Below, piece by piece: positions 63,958-64,000 of a stretch of 64,000 nucleotides of DNA. The stretch is from positions 1 to 64,000 of the forward strand of contig CAYSEX010000006.1 in NCBI GenBank assembly GCA_964430305.1, read 5' to 3'. This stretch comes from CAIZGX01 sp964430305 (GTDB taxonomy: Bacteria > Bacteroidota > Bacteroidia > Flavobacteriales_D > Sanyastnellaceae). Numbering within the stretch: position 1 is the stretch's first letter; each line of letters starts with the position of its first letter. A model generated the notes under the pieces. The model was given only the letters and a program-made list of their open reading frames with translations, was not told where the DNA came from and did no database searches. The position numbers and the translations under genes were made by a program.

Positions 63958-64000
63958 CCTATTAAATTGTAGTTTGAATTGTGAGAACGATAATCATTAC

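Noticed and set aside
1..64000. CRISPR arrays, transposases, integrases or phage genes.
   Set aside because: No direct-repeat/spacer pattern, no transposase or integrase motifs and no inverted-repeat ends were seen.

Overview
The window is about 64 kb of a Bacteroidota genome, most likely order Flavobacteriales. The evidence is a PorP/SprF protein, PKD proteins with type IX secretion (T9SS) sorting domains, DUF6089 and DUF2490 proteins, a CBS-nadK-uppS-bamA-ompH envelope cluster, a histone-like-tailed TraR/DksA protein next to ileS, and promoters built on the Bacteroidota -7 element TAnnTTTG. Two runs of N (61405-61414 and 62615-62714) show it is a scaffolded, probably metagenome-derived, assembly. 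Coding density is very high and many neighbours overlap by 1, 4, 8 or 14 bases. No stretch over 300 bases lacks a gene, and I see no insertion sequence, prophage, rRNA or CRISPR array.

Left part (1-18.5 kb, mostly minus strand): a PorP/SprF protein with a giant PKD adhesin bearing a type B T9SS signal; a four-gene redox/copper set (MbnP lipoprotein, two di-haem MauG/cytochrome-c-peroxidase lipoproteins, YkgJ-type cysteine-cluster protein); an AddA-like helicase-nuclease (plus strand); Xaa-Pro aminopeptidase; a T9SS-secreted lysyl-oxidase-like protein whose copper ligands and both quinone-cofactor residues are visible; a yebC-lipoprotein-DUF2490 set; and a fatty-acid desaturase.

Middle part (18.6-37.9 kb): purH; an envelope-biogenesis run (CBS protein, nadK, DUF6089, uppS, bamA, two Skp/OmpH chaperones, terminator, murI); pdxJ with an alpha/beta hydrolase; a double universal stress protein; a putative signalling trio (YfiR-like periplasmic protein, TPR protein, membrane SpoIIE-type phosphatase); then acpP, fabF, rnc, kbl and a DAO-type flavoprotein.

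Polysaccharide island (38.0-52.8 kb, plus strand): probably one long transcription unit. It opens with an E1/ThiF-rhodanese protein with no ATG start and a GT-B-like unknown. It continues with a dehydrogenase/acetyltransferase/aminotransferase trio of the WlbA-WlbB-WlbC kind (a 2,3-diamino sugar), five glycosyltransferases, an OafA-type O-acyltransferase, a Wzy-like polymerase and an AsnB-type amidotransferase. No initiating transferase, flippase or UDP-sugar 6-dehydrogenase is present, so those must lie elsewhere.

Right part (52.9-64 kb): rimK, a cystathionine gamma-synthase/lyase-type enzyme, kynurenine 3-monooxygenase, an outer-membrane barrel with a helix-hairpin-helix head paired with a PorQ/PorV-like protein, tRNA-Leu(UAG) with a strong terminator, and ileS. 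The ileS reading is interrupted by a 10-N gap whose two sides carry the same ~97 codons at only about three-quarters protein identity, so the scaffold may be a chimera there. Everything right of 61405 should be treated as possibly belonging to another organism.
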